DNA from: Flavobacterium cheongpyeongense
GTDB taxonomy: Bacteria; Bacteroidota; Bacteroidia; Flavobacteriales; Flavobacteriaceae
DNA: 64,000 bases
NCBI RefSeq assembly: GCF_003202435.1
Contig: NZ_QJHK01000002.1
Span: forward strand, 468,843 to 532,842
Reading direction: 5' to 3'
The notes beneath the pieces were generated by a model. It did not search any database. It was not told the DNA's origin and worked only from the letters and a program-made list of their open reading frames with translations. Below are positions 9,257 to 19,756 of the stretch, one piece after another. How positions within the stretch are numbered: position 1 is the first letter of the stretch; every line of letters starts with the position of its first letter. Made by a program: the position numbers and the translations under genes.

Positions 9257-9710
9257 TTATCCAGTAGGTTTTTACTTCGAACTCTCTTTTAAGGGTGAAG
9301 ATGCTGCGTTCAAAGAAGTATCAGGCATCTCAAAAGAGTTGAGTATGGAAGAGGTAGTATGCGGTGGGGAGAATCGATTTAAATATCGTCTCCCTACTAT
9401 TACCACTAGTCAAAACCTAGTACTCAAAAGAGCACTCATACCGGAAGGTTCTAAATTAATTGACTGGTGTGCAAGTACCTTAGACGAAGGTCTGGCTAAT
9501 GCCATAACTACACACGATGTTTCGGTAAGTTTGTTTAATCCTGATGGCTCCATTTCGGTAATGTGGACATTTTACAATGCATATCCCGTAAAATATTCTG
9601 TTTCCGATTTAAAGTCACAAGAAAATGAACTTGTAATAGAATCTATCGAATTAGCCTATACTTATTTTGTCATAACACCCGACACCTCAATTGCCGATTT
9701 ATTTGCTTAG
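9246..9710 (+). CDS. Inner tube protein 2 (tube initiator-like, gp19 family)
   Basis: 154 residues, same family as the previous gene: GFYFELSFKG, FKEVSGISKEL, LVLKRALIPEGSKLIDWC, MWTFYNAYPVKYSVSDLKSQ. It is clearly diverged from tube protein 1. In Afp, PVC and AlgoCIS the second and later tube paralogs form rings close to the spike rather than the bulk tube; this role is inferred here from gene order (next to the LysM adaptor and spike). It overlaps the previous gene by 11 bases. Confidence 0.93.
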   Translation: MANNYPVGFYFELSFKGEDAAFKEVSGISKELSMEEVVCGGENRFKYRLPTITTSQNLVLKRALIPEGSKLIDWCASTLDEGLANAITTHDVSVSLFNPDGSISVMWTFYNAYPVKYSVSDLKSQENELVIESIELAYTYFVITPDTSIADLFA

Positions 9711-9713
9711 CAT

Positions 9714-9884
9714 ATGCCAATAGAAATCAGAGAATTAATTATAAAAACTGAAATATCATCAAGAGATAATTTCAAAGACAGCAATGCTAAAGAAGCAGAA
9801 ATTCAATTATTAAAAAAACAATTACTTGAAGAATGCAAAAGAATGATTGCAGAACGAACAAAAAAAAACAGCTATAAAAGATAA
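9714..9884 (+). CDS. DUF5908 mini-protein of the eCIS operon
   Basis: A 56-residue protein starting 3 bases after the second tube gene. The sequence begins MPIEIRELIIKTEI, the hallmark start of DUF5908, and continues as a charged helix (AEIQLLKKQLLEECKRMIAE) with a basic tail. The family is found as a tiny gene in many eCIS operons between the tube and LysM genes. Its function is not established; a small helical assembly factor or bridging piece is plausible. The position and start motif make the call fairly safe. Confidence 0.8.
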   Translation: MPIEIRELIIKTEISSRDNFKDSNAKEAEIQLLKKQLLEECKRMIAERTKKNSYKR

Positions 9885-9895
9885 ATACAAACACT

Positions 9896-10573
9896 ATGGG
9901 GGCGAGTTTAGAATTAATGAAAATAACAGGATATACAGACGAAAATTTTCAACAGGCTTTCCCAGGTCAACCCTATACTGTTATGATTAATCCAGAGACA
10001 ATAAAATGGCAGAGAGGTATTGAATATAATGAACAACAAGCACCCAATACCAGCGCTCCTTCTCAAAAATACAAAAGCACTCCGGTAGAAAAATTAAACT
10101 TTGATATCGTAATAGATTGTACCGGAATCGTAGACTCTAAACGAGTTGATATGAATCAGGAAATTAGTTCTTTAGAAAGCATCATTTACACTTATAATGG
10201 TAAAATTCACCGACCTAATTTTGTAAAAGTACAGTGGGGCAAAAGTCTTGTATTTAAAGGTGTTTTAAAGTCTATGGACACCTCATATACCTTGTTTAAA
10301 CCCGACGGTAGTCCCTTAAGAGCCAAGTTATCATTAGGCTTTTCAGAGTATATTTCACCACAAAGTGTAGAGGAATTAGATGCAAAAAAATCACCCGATA
10401 TTACCCACTTGATAAGTGTAGTAGAAGGAAATACACTCCCGCAGCTATGTGAACAAACCTGGAATGATGATTCCTATTATATACAAGTAGCACAATATAA
10501 TGAGCTAAATAAATTTAGAAACCTAAAAGGAGGACAAAAATTAATATTTCCCCCAATAATTCAACCCGTATAA
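9896..10573 (+). CDS. LysM-containing baseplate/tube adaptor (Afp7/Pvc7-like)
   Basis: 225 residues. The N-terminal 150 residues carry the gp53-like beta domain (YTVMINPETIKWQRGIEYNE, SPLRAKLSLGFSEY). The last 55 residues form a LysM fold: HLISVVEGNTLPQLCEQTWN through NLKGGQKLIFPP. Such proteins link tube/spike to the surrounding baseplate in eCIS particles. It ends directly before the spike ATG (stop TAA then ATG), showing tight co-translation. Confident. Confidence 0.9.
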   Translation: MGASLELMKITGYTDENFQQAFPGQPYTVMINPETIKWQRGIEYNEQQAPNTSAPSQKYKSTPVEKLNFDIVIDCTGIVDSKRVDMNQEISSLESIIYTYNGKIHRPNFVKVQWGKSLVFKGVLKSMDTSYTLFKPDGSPLRAKLSLGFSEYISPQSVEELDAKKSPDITHLISVVEGNTLPQLCEQTWNDDSYYIQVAQYNELNKFRNLKGGQKLIFPPIIQPV

Positions 10574-12373
10574 ATGGCAACTCAAACAGAAATTGCGTCT
10601 GGAAACACCGCAACATTTACTATAAAAATTAATGGTACATCAATTCCTAGTGAATTGAATGTGCTATCTGTACATATAAATAAAGCTGTAAATAGAATTG
10701 CAATTGCAAAAATAACCATCCTTGATGGAGAAGCCAATACCGGAACGTTTGATGCCAGTTCGTCCTCAACTTTTGTTCCAGGTGAGAAAATAAGCATTGA
10801 ATGTGGTTATGACTCTAAAAATGAAATTGTTTTTCAGGGAATCATCACAAGCCAGTCCATTCGTATTGATGAGATTGTAGGCTCAGCACTAGAAGTAGAA
10901 TGCAGAGATGAAGCAATAAAAATGATTGTAGGCAGAAAAAGTCTAACCTTTAGTAAACAGAAAGATAGCGATATCATATCTTCAATCATTGGAACTTATT
11001 CGGGTTTAACGGCAAAAGTCACAGCAACTACTACCAGCTGGCCTGAACAAGTACAATACTATGTGAGCGATTGGGATTACATTATGGCTCGCGCCGAAAG
11101 CAATGGAATGCTAATTACCACCCTTAACGGAACTGTTACTGTAGCTCCTCCTGATGCAAATACCAGTCCTGTTTTAAATGTATCCTACGGAAATGGTTTG
11201 ATGCAATTTAATGCTACAATGAATGCTATTACACAATTAGACACTGTAAAAGCGAGCAGCTGGGATTATAAAAATCAGGCTATTGCATCAATGCAATCCA
11301 CTAATAATGTAGCAGGACCTGGCAATATCTCGTCCAAAAAACTTTCTGAAGTGGTGGGTTTATCGGAATATCAAATACAGACCACTGCCCCACTTGAAAA
11401 TGCCGATTTGACAAATTGGGCAAAAGCACAACTCATAAAAAGTGAGTATTCTAAAATTCAAGGAGAAGCAAAATTTCAAGGTACTAATTTAGTCAATCCT
11501 GGCAATTATATCACTTTAACCGGACTTGGTGATCGCTTTAATGGAGACCATTTTATTTCTAGTGTTACTCATGATTTATCCGAAGGAAACTGGATAACCG
11601 AAATAAGCATTGGTCTTTCTCCACTTTGGTTTACAGAAGAACCCGATGTTATGGCTCCTTCTGCCTCTGGTTTATTACCTGGCGCAAGAGGCATTTTTAA
11701 TGGAACTGTAAAAAAAATAGACAGCGATCCCGATTCACAATACCGAATATTAGTAACTGTTCCGTTATTTGACACTAATGGAGAAGGTATTTGGGCCCGC
11801 CTATCTAATTTTTATTCTACAAATGGTGCCGGTGTTTTCTTTTTACCCGAAGTAGGTGATGAAGTCATCATTGGTTTTTTAAACGAAGATCCTCGTTACC
11901 CAATTATTTTAGGAAGTGTTTACAGTAGTTCTAATTTAAAACCTTACGAAGGCTTAACTCCTAATGAGAAGAATAGTATTAAAGCCATTGTCTCAAAATC
12001 TAAAATTGCGATTGAATTTGATGATGAAAATGTAGTCTGGACGCTGAGCACTCCCAATAAAAACACCATAATTGTTAGCGATAAAGACAAACAAATTACG
12101 ATTAAAGATCAAAACGATAATAGTGTAGTGATGTCTAGTAGCGGAATTACCATTAAAAGTGCTAAAGACATAAATATTGAAGCTACTCAAAATGTCAATA
12201 TCAAAGGAAATCAAGGCGTTAGTATCGCTTCATCTGGAGGTGATGTTGCCATAAGTGGATTAAATATAAAAGAAACAGCACAAAGCCAGTATACAGCAAA
12301 AGGAAATTTAAACGCCGAAGTACAAGGTGGTGCACAATTAGTCCTAAAAGGGGCTATGGTAATGATAAATTAG
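10574..12373 (+). CDS. VgrG-like central spike protein (Afp8/Pvc8-like)
   Basis: 599 residues. The N-terminal gp27-like part (about 1-370) includes FVPGEKISIECGYDSKNEIV and YYVSDWDYIMARAESNGMLI. The OB-fold follows (RILVTVPLFDTNGEGIWARL, FLPEVGDEVIIGFLNEDPRY), then a gp5C-like beta-helix rich in short repeats (ITIKDQNDN..., INIEATQNVNIKGNQGVSIA). This is the trimeric spike that carries the PAAR tip. It has no extra C-terminal enzymatic domain, so cargo must travel elsewhere, probably in the tube. Very confident. Confidence 0.97.
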   Translation: MATQTEIASGNTATFTIKINGTSIPSELNVLSVHINKAVNRIAIAKITILDGEANTGTFDASSSSTFVPGEKISIECGYDSKNEIVFQGIITSQSIRIDEIVGSALEVECRDEAIKMIVGRKSLTFSKQKDSDIISSIIGTYSGLTAKVTATTTSWPEQVQYYVSDWDYIMARAESNGMLITTLNGTVTVAPPDANTSPVLNVSYGNGLMQFNATMNAITQLDTVKASSWDYKNQAIASMQSTNNVAGPGNISSKKLSEVVGLSEYQIQTTAPLENADLTNWAKAQLIKSEYSKIQGEAKFQGTNLVNPGNYITLTGLGDRFNGDHFISSVTHDLSEGNWITEISIGLSPLWFTEEPDVMAPSASGLLPGARGIFNGTVKKIDSDPDSQYRILVTVPLFDTNGEGIWARLSNFYSTNGAGVFFLPEVGDEVIIGFLNEDPRYPIILGSVYSSSNLKPYEGLTPNEKNSIKAIVSKSKIAIEFDDENVVWTLSTPNKNTIIVSDKDKQITIKDQNDNSVVMSSSGITIKSAKDINIEATQNVNIKGNQGVSIASSGGDVAISGLNIKETAQSQYTAKGNLNAEVQGGAQLVLKGAMVMIN

Positions 12374-12412
12374 AAGTTGACTTTAAAATTTCACAATCCA
12401 AATAAATAAGAT

Positions 12413-12715
12413 ATGCCACCAGCAGCAAGAATAACCGATTTTCATCAATGTCCAATGCAAACACCTGCATTTCCATCTCCTATTCCACATGTAGGAGGCC
12501 CTATAATTGGCCCAGGAGAGCCTACTGTTTTAATTTGCAAATTACCCGCAGCAAGAGTTGGTGATACGCTTGTGTGTGTGGGACCTCCGGATTCTATTAT
12601 AAAAGGTTCATCAACTGTAATGATTGGTGGCATGCCCGCTGCAAGAATGGGGGACTCAACTGCACACGGAGGAAGCATTGTATTAGGAGCTTTAAATGTA
12701 ATAATAGGTGGATAA
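12413..12715 (+). CDS. PAAR-repeat spike-tip protein
   Basis: 100 residues consisting only of a PAAR domain: PPAARITDFHQCPMQ, then LPAARVGDTLVC, then MPAARMGDSTAHGGSIV. The His and Cys residues that bind the tip metal (H11 region, C47 region, H88 region) are present. It forms the sharp point on the VgrG-like trimer. There is no effector extension. The stop overlaps the GTG start of the gp25 gene by 8 bases. Confidence 0.95.
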   Translation: MPPAARITDFHQCPMQTPAFPSPIPHVGGPIIGPGEPTVLICKLPAARVGDTLVCVGPPDSIIKGSSTVMIGGMPAARMGDSTAHGGSIVLGALNVIIGG

Positions 12716-13148
12716 TAGCAATTTTATAACTAAAGAAGAGAATCATTTTTTAGGTTCTGGATGGTCCTTTCCTGTTACTTTTTCAGCAGGAAATCACCAG
12801 TTGAATCTCTCTGGCTATGAACAAAATGTGAACGAGTCAATTAGAATTATTCTGCTAACAAATACTGGAGAACGTAATTTAAATTCAAGATTTGGATCAG
12901 GACTTCAACAGTTTTTTTTTAGAAAAATGGATGAGACATTAAAGGGAGAAATTGCAGATGTAGTTCGTTTTTCCCTATTACATAACGAACCCAGAATAAG
13001 CATACTCGATATTACAGTTGCTTTTGCTTCTATTTTATCCGGATTAATCGAAATACGAATTGTATATGTTTTCAATCAAACCAATACAAGACACAATTAT
13101 GTTTTTCCTTTTTACATAAAAGAAGGAACCAATTTAGGGAGCAGATAA
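12708..13148 (+). CDS. gp25-like baseplate wedge protein
   Basis: 146 residues. GSGWSFPVTF, then ESIRIILLTNTGERNLNSRF, GLQQFFF and LLHNEPRISILDITV are the signature of the GPW/gp25 family, which nucleates sheath assembly at the baseplate. The start is GTG at 12708 inside the end of the PAAR gene; no ATG fits the gp25 N-terminus. The next gene starts immediately after the stop. Confident. Confidence 0.94.
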   Translation: MDNSNFITKEENHFLGSGWSFPVTFSAGNHQLNLSGYEQNVNESIRIILLTNTGERNLNSRFGSGLQQFFFRKMDETLKGEIADVVRFSLLHNEPRISILDITVAFASILSGLIEIRIVYVFNQTNTRHNYVFPFYIKEGTNLGSR

Positions 13149-16100
13149 ATGAATACATTGAATCAAAATACTATTTTAACCTCGGTCGAAGCGGCATTGG
13201 TTCCATCATCAAATTTAATTGATGGGAGAACCGAGAGCGACTGGCTAAGTTTTATAGCAGATTTTGCTTCACTTATTAATTTTTATGATGCCAACAATCA
13301 AATAAACGGAAACTGGACTCCTTTTTTACTAAAAGACCCTATCATTATTGTGGCTTCTATTGCAAAGACAAATGTCACAAAACAGCACTCTCTTTTCCTA
13401 AACAGCTGTTTGCATATAGAATCATTACTTAGAGATGAAAACAATACCAAAATAAGCGAATTAATTCATTCATTGTTTGAACAAATATTTCAATTGTTTC
13501 TAAAACTAGAATATTGGATACGATTTTTATTAAAAACCAATCAGGAATTTAGTCTCAAAAAATATCTATTTTACCAGGTAGAACACATTTATAGTGCTCA
13601 ATTTTGGGCTTTATTATCACTTCGCAGCCAATTAATTTTACATAAAATTATAGCAAAAGTAGAAAGTGTTGACTTATCTGTTTTTCAAAATGCAGATGCA
13701 ACAATTTGGCAGCTAAATAAAGACAAAAAACCATATTGGGAAATACTTGATTTAGAGGACACTTTTGTTAAAAACAAAATTATTGACTTTATTCACGCCT
13801 TAAAAAATACTGGTAATCAACTATTTACCTTCATGACTACAATTACACAGCATGCCAAAGCTTCTTTTGAAAAATTAAAAGAAACCAGAAGTCCTTTTCC
13901 TGATACTATTTTGATACGCACTTTTATTCAATTGTTGATGCATCATCGCCAACAGTTAAATGAAATTTCTCAAAAACATTTGGATTTTTATTACACAGAC
14001 ATTCTAAAACAGTATATAAAAAATGCACTCCCTGATAGCGTATTTATAGCCCTAAATTTGAGTAAAAAAAACAGTACTTTCCTTTTACCAAAAGAGAGTT
14101 CATTTGATGCTGGCCTTGATGCCAGTAAAAATCCTATTATTTTTTCTTCAAATGAGAATGTGTCTTTAAATCCTGCCACAATAGTATGTGCAAAAACATT
14201 AGCGGTAACAACTATAGAAAACACTTCGTCTAAACTTTATTTACAAAATATAGCTACTCCCTCTCAATTACAAAAGGACGAAACTGGAAAAATAGAAGGT
14301 TGGTCTATTTTTGGTAATAACCAATCTCCTGATGCTACGAATGTTTCTCTAGGCATTGCTTTTGCTTCTCCATTATTATATGCAAAAGAAGGTAATAGAA
14401 TAATTCAAGTAACGATCACTTTTAATGAAGCAACCGCTTTTCAATTTTTGAATACAGATAATTTTTATCTAAGTACCAAAGAAAATTGGCTTAACGTACC
14501 CGTTTCTATTCAAGAGAGTAATAGTACTAATTCATCACTAACTTTAAACATCACATTAGATACTACACAACCAGCCATTGAAACATTTACAAAAAATCCT
14601 GACGGTTATGATTCAAAATGGCCTTTATTAAAAATTGTATTTGATAGTTATACAAATAATGTTTCAATCCCCATTATCAATACAATTGAATTTAAAGTAA
14701 CCGTTCAAAATAATAATTCTCTTCAATTGTACAATGATTTTGGTGCTTTAGATCCTAAAAAGCCTTTTGAATTGTTTGGACCAACTCCAACGATTAATAG
14801 TAGTTTTATAATTGGCAGCAACGAAATATTTAGTAAACCCTTGCAATCGCTTGCAATTGATTTAACCTGGGATACTTTGCCTAAAAGTTTTCAAACCTAT
14901 TACCAAGAATACAATACTTATCTTTCCAGCATTCCTTTAACTCAAAACCAATTGGTTCCAAACACTTCAAAATCGAATGGAATCATTAAAAAAATCGAAA
15001 ACGTAATAAAAGAAGTTGCGAAAATTACCATCGGAATTATAAAAAAGCTGTTAAATACTATCATTGAACTATTGAAAGAAATAGTACAATTGCTAAAAGA
15101 TATTTTGGGCATCGTAGATCCAAATGCTACAACCCCTTTTAACAATACGTGTTTTACTGTTGATTTTGAAATACTGAATAATTCAACCTGGAAAAATTTC
15201 AACATGCTGAACCAAGGAATATCTGTTGACGAAGAGGATAATATTAAACCTGCTCCTTATTGCGTAAACGAATATTGTGTACCACAAGCAGATAGTACGG
15301 CTAATTTATTATTCAGTACGGACAGTGAAGCAAAAAAATGCGAACTAACTACTAAAAGTTTCTTTAGTTATTCCGCATCAAACGCCTCTACAACTCAAGT
15401 TTCATCTGACCCAAACATATCTCAAACAACAGAAGTCCTTACTACTTCTGAAACAGAAACAACTACTATTGCTATTGATCCAAATATTCAAAATTCAGAA
15501 TTATTTTTTACAGAAAAAAGTGATTCTGGATTCTTAAAAATGGCATTGTCAGGTCCAAATCCTTATGGTTTTGGCTTTGAAATATATCCGGAAATTGTAG
15601 CCAATACAGCTTTACAAAATGCGCTTCAAATTTCAAAAACATTTACTGATTCAAAAAAAATAGCAGCTCAACCCAAGCTCCCTTTTTCACCAAAACTAAA
15701 AACAATAACGGCTAATTATTGTGCTCTACAAAAATATGACTTAACTCAAACAAATGATTTTCCCCTGCAATGCTATACGTATGCTCCATTTATTAATTAC
15801 TTAACTTATGATTCGGCAACCATAGTTCCTGTTTTCAATTACAACGTTGGCGATAACAATATAAACAGTTCCCAAATAGCAACAGGAATTCCTGTAATCC
15901 CTGATTTGCATAATTACAAAGGTTTTTTATATATTGAATTAGAAGAAATTATTGCTCCAAATGTTATCAATTTCTATGTAGAATTGGGCAGAAAAGAAGG
16001 CAATATACCAACGGATACAAAGTCCGACTATTATTATTTGAGTTCTTCTGGTTGGCAACTCTTGCCGTTACTTTCAGACAGTACAAATAACTTGAGCTGT

Positions 16101-17033
16101 TCAGGCATTCTTGCTTTTAATTTCCCTAAAGATATAAGTAATAAGACCCATTTAATGAACAGCAAAAACTATTGGATTTGTTTGGCCACCAAAAGTGAGA
16201 TTGCTAATTATCCAGAAATTACTTTTTTAAAAACAAATGGTGTATTATTAACTCGTTCTGGAAGTGAATATTTAGTAAATACAAGCGAACCAAAAATCGA
16301 TAGTGACAGCATTAGTAAATCTCAAAATGCCATCCCAGAAATTGCCAATATTGTACAGCCTTTTGCTTCATTTGGTGGAAAAGCAATGGAAAATAACAAT
16401 AGTAAAAATAAAAGAGTCAGCAACAGATTAAAAACAAAAGATAGAGTTGTAAATCTAATGGATTATTATAGTACTATCCAACAAGAGTTCAACGACATTT
16501 ATTATTCCAAAGCAATTTATGGCAATAAAACAATTAGTGTGTATGTGATAAAAAAAGTCATTAATATCAATGACTATAATGCTTTTGCTCCAATGATTAG
16601 CATTTGTGAGGAAGAAAAAATACAACATTACCTTAGCGAGCGAACCTCAGCATTTACAACAGTTACCGTTGTTAACTTTTCATTCTTAACCGTTACCATA
16701 AACACCTCAATAACAATTAATTCTGACTATGAATTTGAAGGTGTGCAAAAAACAGTAAATGCCGCATTAAAATTATTTTTATCGCCTTGGATTGCTACAA
16801 AGAGTCCACAAATTACAATCGGAGAAAATCTAAAGGCTAATGATGTAATTCAATTTATTAAAACTATAGAAGGGGTTAGTAATGTAAGTAATACATTAAG
16901 TTTCAACACCAGTCAACTTTCTAAAACTGGAGATTTTATTGTACAAACAGGCCTTAGCGAAATACAATTGGATCAAAATCCAGAATTAATAATCGCTTCC
17001 AATATAAATCATATTATTAATGAAAGAGATTAA
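13149..17033 (+). CDS. Large baseplate wedge protein (gp6 / baseplate J-like, Afp11 type)
   Basis: 1294 residues, directly after gp25. N-terminal helical part, then beta-rich middle domains. Near residues 1090-1130 RVSNRLKTKDRVVNLMDYYS precedes a segment on a late-domain fold (FNDIYYSKAIYGNKTISVYV). This resembles the baseplate J pattern R.LT..DYE..V...FP.v.kvkc. Residues 610-660 form a strongly amphipathic helix. In eCIS this protein dimerises with the next gene product into the wedge ring. It is longer than phage gp6 and may carry cage-forming domains. It overlaps the next gene by 14 bases. Confidence 0.8.
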   Translation: MNTLNQNTILTSVEAALVPSSNLIDGRTESDWLSFIADFASLINFYDANNQINGNWTPFLLKDPIIIVASIAKTNVTKQHSLFLNSCLHIESLLRDENNTKISELIHSLFEQIFQLFLKLEYWIRFLLKTNQEFSLKKYLFYQVEHIYSAQFWALLSLRSQLILHKIIAKVESVDLSVFQNADATIWQLNKDKKPYWEILDLEDTFVKNKIIDFIHALKNTGNQLFTFMTTITQHAKASFEKLKETRSPFPDTILIRTFIQLLMHHRQQLNEISQKHLDFYYTDILKQYIKNALPDSVFIALNLSKKNSTFLLPKESSFDAGLDASKNPIIFSSNENVSLNPATIVCAKTLAVTTIENTSSKLYLQNIATPSQLQKDETGKIEGWSIFGNNQSPDATNVSLGIAFASPLLYAKEGNRIIQVTITFNEATAFQFLNTDNFYLSTKENWLNVPVSIQESNSTNSSLTLNITLDTTQPAIETFTKNPDGYDSKWPLLKIVFDSYTNNVSIPIINTIEFKVTVQNNNSLQLYNDFGALDPKKPFELFGPTPTINSSFIIGSNEIFSKPLQSLAIDLTWDTLPKSFQTYYQEYNTYLSSIPLTQNQLVPNTSKSNGIIKKIENVIKEVAKITIGIIKKLLNTIIELLKEIVQLLKDILGIVDPNATTPFNNTCFTVDFEILNNSTWKNFNMLNQGISVDEEDNIKPAPYCVNEYCVPQADSTANLLFSTDSEAKKCELTTKSFFSYSASNASTTQVSSDPNISQTTEVLTTSETETTTIAIDPNIQNSELFFTEKSDSGFLKMALSGPNPYGFGFEIYPEIVANTALQNALQISKTFTDSKKIAAQPKLPFSPKLKTITANYCALQKYDLTQTNDFPLQCYTYAPFINYLTYDSATIVPVFNYNVGDNNINSSQIATGIPVIPDLHNYKGFLYIELEEIIAPNVINFYVELGRKEGNIPTDTKSDYYYLSSSGWQLLPLLSDSTNNLSCSGILAFNFPKDISNKTHLMNSKNYWICLATKSEIANYPEITFLKTNGVLLTRSGSEYLVNTSEPKIDSDSISKSQNAIPEIANIVQPFASFGGKAMENNNSKNKRVSNRLKTKDRVVNLMDYYSTIQQEFNDIYYSKAIYGNKTISVYVIKKVININDYNAFAPMISICEEEKIQHYLSERTSAFTTVTVVNFSFLTVTINTSITINSDYEFEGVQKTVNAALKLFLSPWIATKSPQITIGENLKANDVIQFIKTIEGVSNVSNTLSFNTSQLSKTGDFIVQTGLSEIQLDQNPELIIASNINHIINERD

Positions 17034-19752
17034 TTACATAATAGATCAACCGCTTCCGATTACTCAGAATTTCAACTCTTTGAAAGAGGAAGGACTTGCT
17101 CATATTCAAAAAGTAAGCGGAAACGAATGGACCAACCTAAATCCAAGTGATCCAGGTGTTACTATACTGGATCAACTATGTTATGCATTAACGGAATTAG
17201 GCTATTGCAATGATTTTCCAATACAAGATATCCTAACCAATTCAGATGATAAACTGATTTTAAAAGATCAGTTTTATTTACCCGAAGAAATATTAACGAC
17301 TTCTCCACTTACGGCAAAAGACTATATCAAATATATTGTAGATGAAGTGAGCGAAGTTGATAATGTAGTGCTAGTACCAATACAAAGTACACTTTCTTAT
17401 ATAAAAGGTGTTTACATGCTTTATTTATCAATCGATCCTAAAGTAGATGACCCAACTTCTATTACAACTATCTGCAATACCGTTTTCTATAGATTAAATA
17501 AACGTAGAAATATAGGGGAATTATTTCTAATACCTTTACCATTAAAAAAAACAACTTACATTTTAAACGGAAAGCTAGAAATTAGTAATGAAGTTGCACT
17601 TTCAAAAATACTTTCATTAATAGAAAGCCAAATAAACAATTACATTTTTCCAAAAGTAATTCGTGAAAATGATGATCAACTTCTACTTGATGGCAAAAGC
17701 ACCGATGCCATCTATAATGGTCCAGAGTTGAGAAATGGATGGATAAGTGATGCTAATTTAGGCAAAAAGAAAGATTACATAACTAGTCAGAATCTCATTA
17801 CTATTATTGGGTCGGTTGAGGGAGTAATCAATATTCAAGATCTTCAAATTAATGGTGTAAAGAGCGGTGATTTTGTAACTTCAGCGACTTATGAATTACT
17901 CTCTTTCGATTTGAGTTCATTAGAAATTATTTATACTAATGTCAAAAATAATAGTTTAACTACTTCATACGAATCGCTATCAAAAATTGATACTTCATTT
18001 GCTAATTTGATAAATAAAGGATCTAAACTCCCTAAGGGAAAATTCCGAGATATTAATTCCTATTATTCGATACAAAATACCTTTCCAGAGATATATGCAG
18101 TAGGTGAAAACGCGATTAATTCTAACGCAAGTGATTTTCAAATAGCGCAATCTCGTCAATTAAAAGGTTACCTTACTCTGTTTGATCAAGTATTAGCAAA
18201 TCAGTTTTCACAATTAGCCAATATACCTCAACTATTCTCATTCAAAAACGGTATAACCGGTACACCTTCTGAATTAAAAAACTTTTATGTTTCTAAAACA
18301 CCATATGAAAAAGAGCATCTTGCATATCCTGCACCTTATTTGAGTTTCTCCCCTACTTATTTTTATCAGTCTTTATATACTATTCCTAATATAAAACCAT
18401 TGCTTAAAAATAATGATGCTTTCAATTTCAGTCTAGAAGCCAGGGCTAAAAGTGTAGCGGAAGAAATAAGCTGGAACAAATTCAAAAATGATCCTTACAA
18501 TTCTTACATAAGAGGCTTACAGAATCTTATTGAAGACGAAACTATCAATCTGAACAGGAGAAATGAAATGTTAGATCATCTACTAGCAAGACATGGAGAA
18601 TCTCCATTATTGATAAATACAGTGATTGAAGGCTCTGTCTATACAGGAAATAGTGCTAAAGATAAAATCATTATCAAAAGTTTGTACCTTCAAAATTTAG
18701 GATTGCTTTCTTATAATAGATTTAAAGGATATAATTATCTGGGGGCAAAAAAAATTGAAGAAATAAAACTAGCATTACCTTTAAATATAGAGCAATTATT
18801 AATAGATGTTGCTTCTGTTCGTTTTTATTTAGAATCTGAAAAAGATAGCACTATTCCAAAAAATGAAAAGTTTGAAAATGATTTCATATTTAATACCAAT
18901 AAAGTCGATCAAATTGAAAAAATAAGAAAACAAGATTTTATTAATTATGCGGCGCTAGAATTACAACTCAACATTTTATTGAGTTTGAAAACACCTTATA
19001 TTAATTACCTAGAGAACGTATTAAATAATTTAGAAGAAAAAAAATGTACGTTTTGTGAAAACACGCTACAACAAACTGAAAAATGTCAGGATTGTAAGAA
19101 TCAGTTAGAACAAATTCAGCAATGTTTATGGTTTTTAAAAGAACGCAAAGGATTGGTTTGCATTGAAAATTGCTTATTATATCCATTTGATCATACCATA
19201 GTAATCACACCATCTATTGAAAAGGGGCCTTATTATAAATTGAAGGATTCCCTATGCTATGCTGAGACCTTAGCTTTGTACACTTTCCTAGAAAACGCTA
19301 ATGCAATTACCATAGACACTAATTCAGACTCTGGTGAAATTGTTCTTACTATAGATACTATTACTTATGAACTTCTTTCAACAACGCAAACAACAAGTAT
19401 AAACTGGAAACAGACTGCTACTATTGCATCTGATTATTTTTTTGGAATGAATTTCGAAAATAGCCCTGAAAACTCAGAATGCATAGAAACTATAACTTTA
19501 CTTTTTCCTGATTACATCCCTTATTTCAACACCGATTATTTTAAGAATCGATTGGATACATTCTTGGAAAACACCTTGCCAATTGAAGTTTCCTACAGCT
19601 ATCGTTTTGTAAATCAAGAAACTTTAAACAGCTTCATTCCGGCCTATACTGATTGGTACAACAATTTAATATATAACAATTCAGCCTATAAAAAAACTAC
19701 CGACACCGCTACTGCATTGTTTAACATTATAAATAATATACCTAAAATATAA
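17020..19752 (+). CDS. Second large baseplate wedge protein (Afp12-like) with Cys-rich insert
   Basis: 910 residues. Residues 37-62 read WTNLNPSDPGVTILDQLCYA followed by LTELGY, matching the W.D..E.DPGVTILE.L.YALTDLGYR motif of eCIS baseplate proteins of this class. A C-terminal insert has C676-x2-C679-x9-C689-x2-C692 and further Cys near 702-717, which could form a zinc ribbon. It is encoded in a 14-base overlap with the preceding wedge gene, as expected for partners that assemble together. Family placement by motif is good; the metal site is inference. Confidence 0.8.
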   Translation: MKEINYIIDQPLPITQNFNSLKEEGLAHIQKVSGNEWTNLNPSDPGVTILDQLCYALTELGYCNDFPIQDILTNSDDKLILKDQFYLPEEILTTSPLTAKDYIKYIVDEVSEVDNVVLVPIQSTLSYIKGVYMLYLSIDPKVDDPTSITTICNTVFYRLNKRRNIGELFLIPLPLKKTTYILNGKLEISNEVALSKILSLIESQINNYIFPKVIRENDDQLLLDGKSTDAIYNGPELRNGWISDANLGKKKDYITSQNLITIIGSVEGVINIQDLQINGVKSGDFVTSATYELLSFDLSSLEIIYTNVKNNSLTTSYESLSKIDTSFANLINKGSKLPKGKFRDINSYYSIQNTFPEIYAVGENAINSNASDFQIAQSRQLKGYLTLFDQVLANQFSQLANIPQLFSFKNGITGTPSELKNFYVSKTPYEKEHLAYPAPYLSFSPTYFYQSLYTIPNIKPLLKNNDAFNFSLEARAKSVAEEISWNKFKNDPYNSYIRGLQNLIEDETINLNRRNEMLDHLLARHGESPLLINTVIEGSVYTGNSAKDKIIIKSLYLQNLGLLSYNRFKGYNYLGAKKIEEIKLALPLNIEQLLIDVASVRFYLESEKDSTIPKNEKFENDFIFNTNKVDQIEKIRKQDFINYAALELQLNILLSLKTPYINYLENVLNNLEEKKCTFCENTLQQTEKCQDCKNQLEQIQQCLWFLKERKGLVCIENCLLYPFDHTIVITPSIEKGPYYKLKDSLCYAETLALYTFLENANAITIDTNSDSGEIVLTIDTITYELLSTTQTTSINWKQTATIASDYFFGMNFENSPENSECIETITLLFPDYIPYFNTDYFKNRLDTFLENTLPIEVSYSYRFVNQETLNSFIPAYTDWYNNLIYNNSAYKKTTDTATALFNIINNIPKI

Positions 19753-19756
19753 TTTT

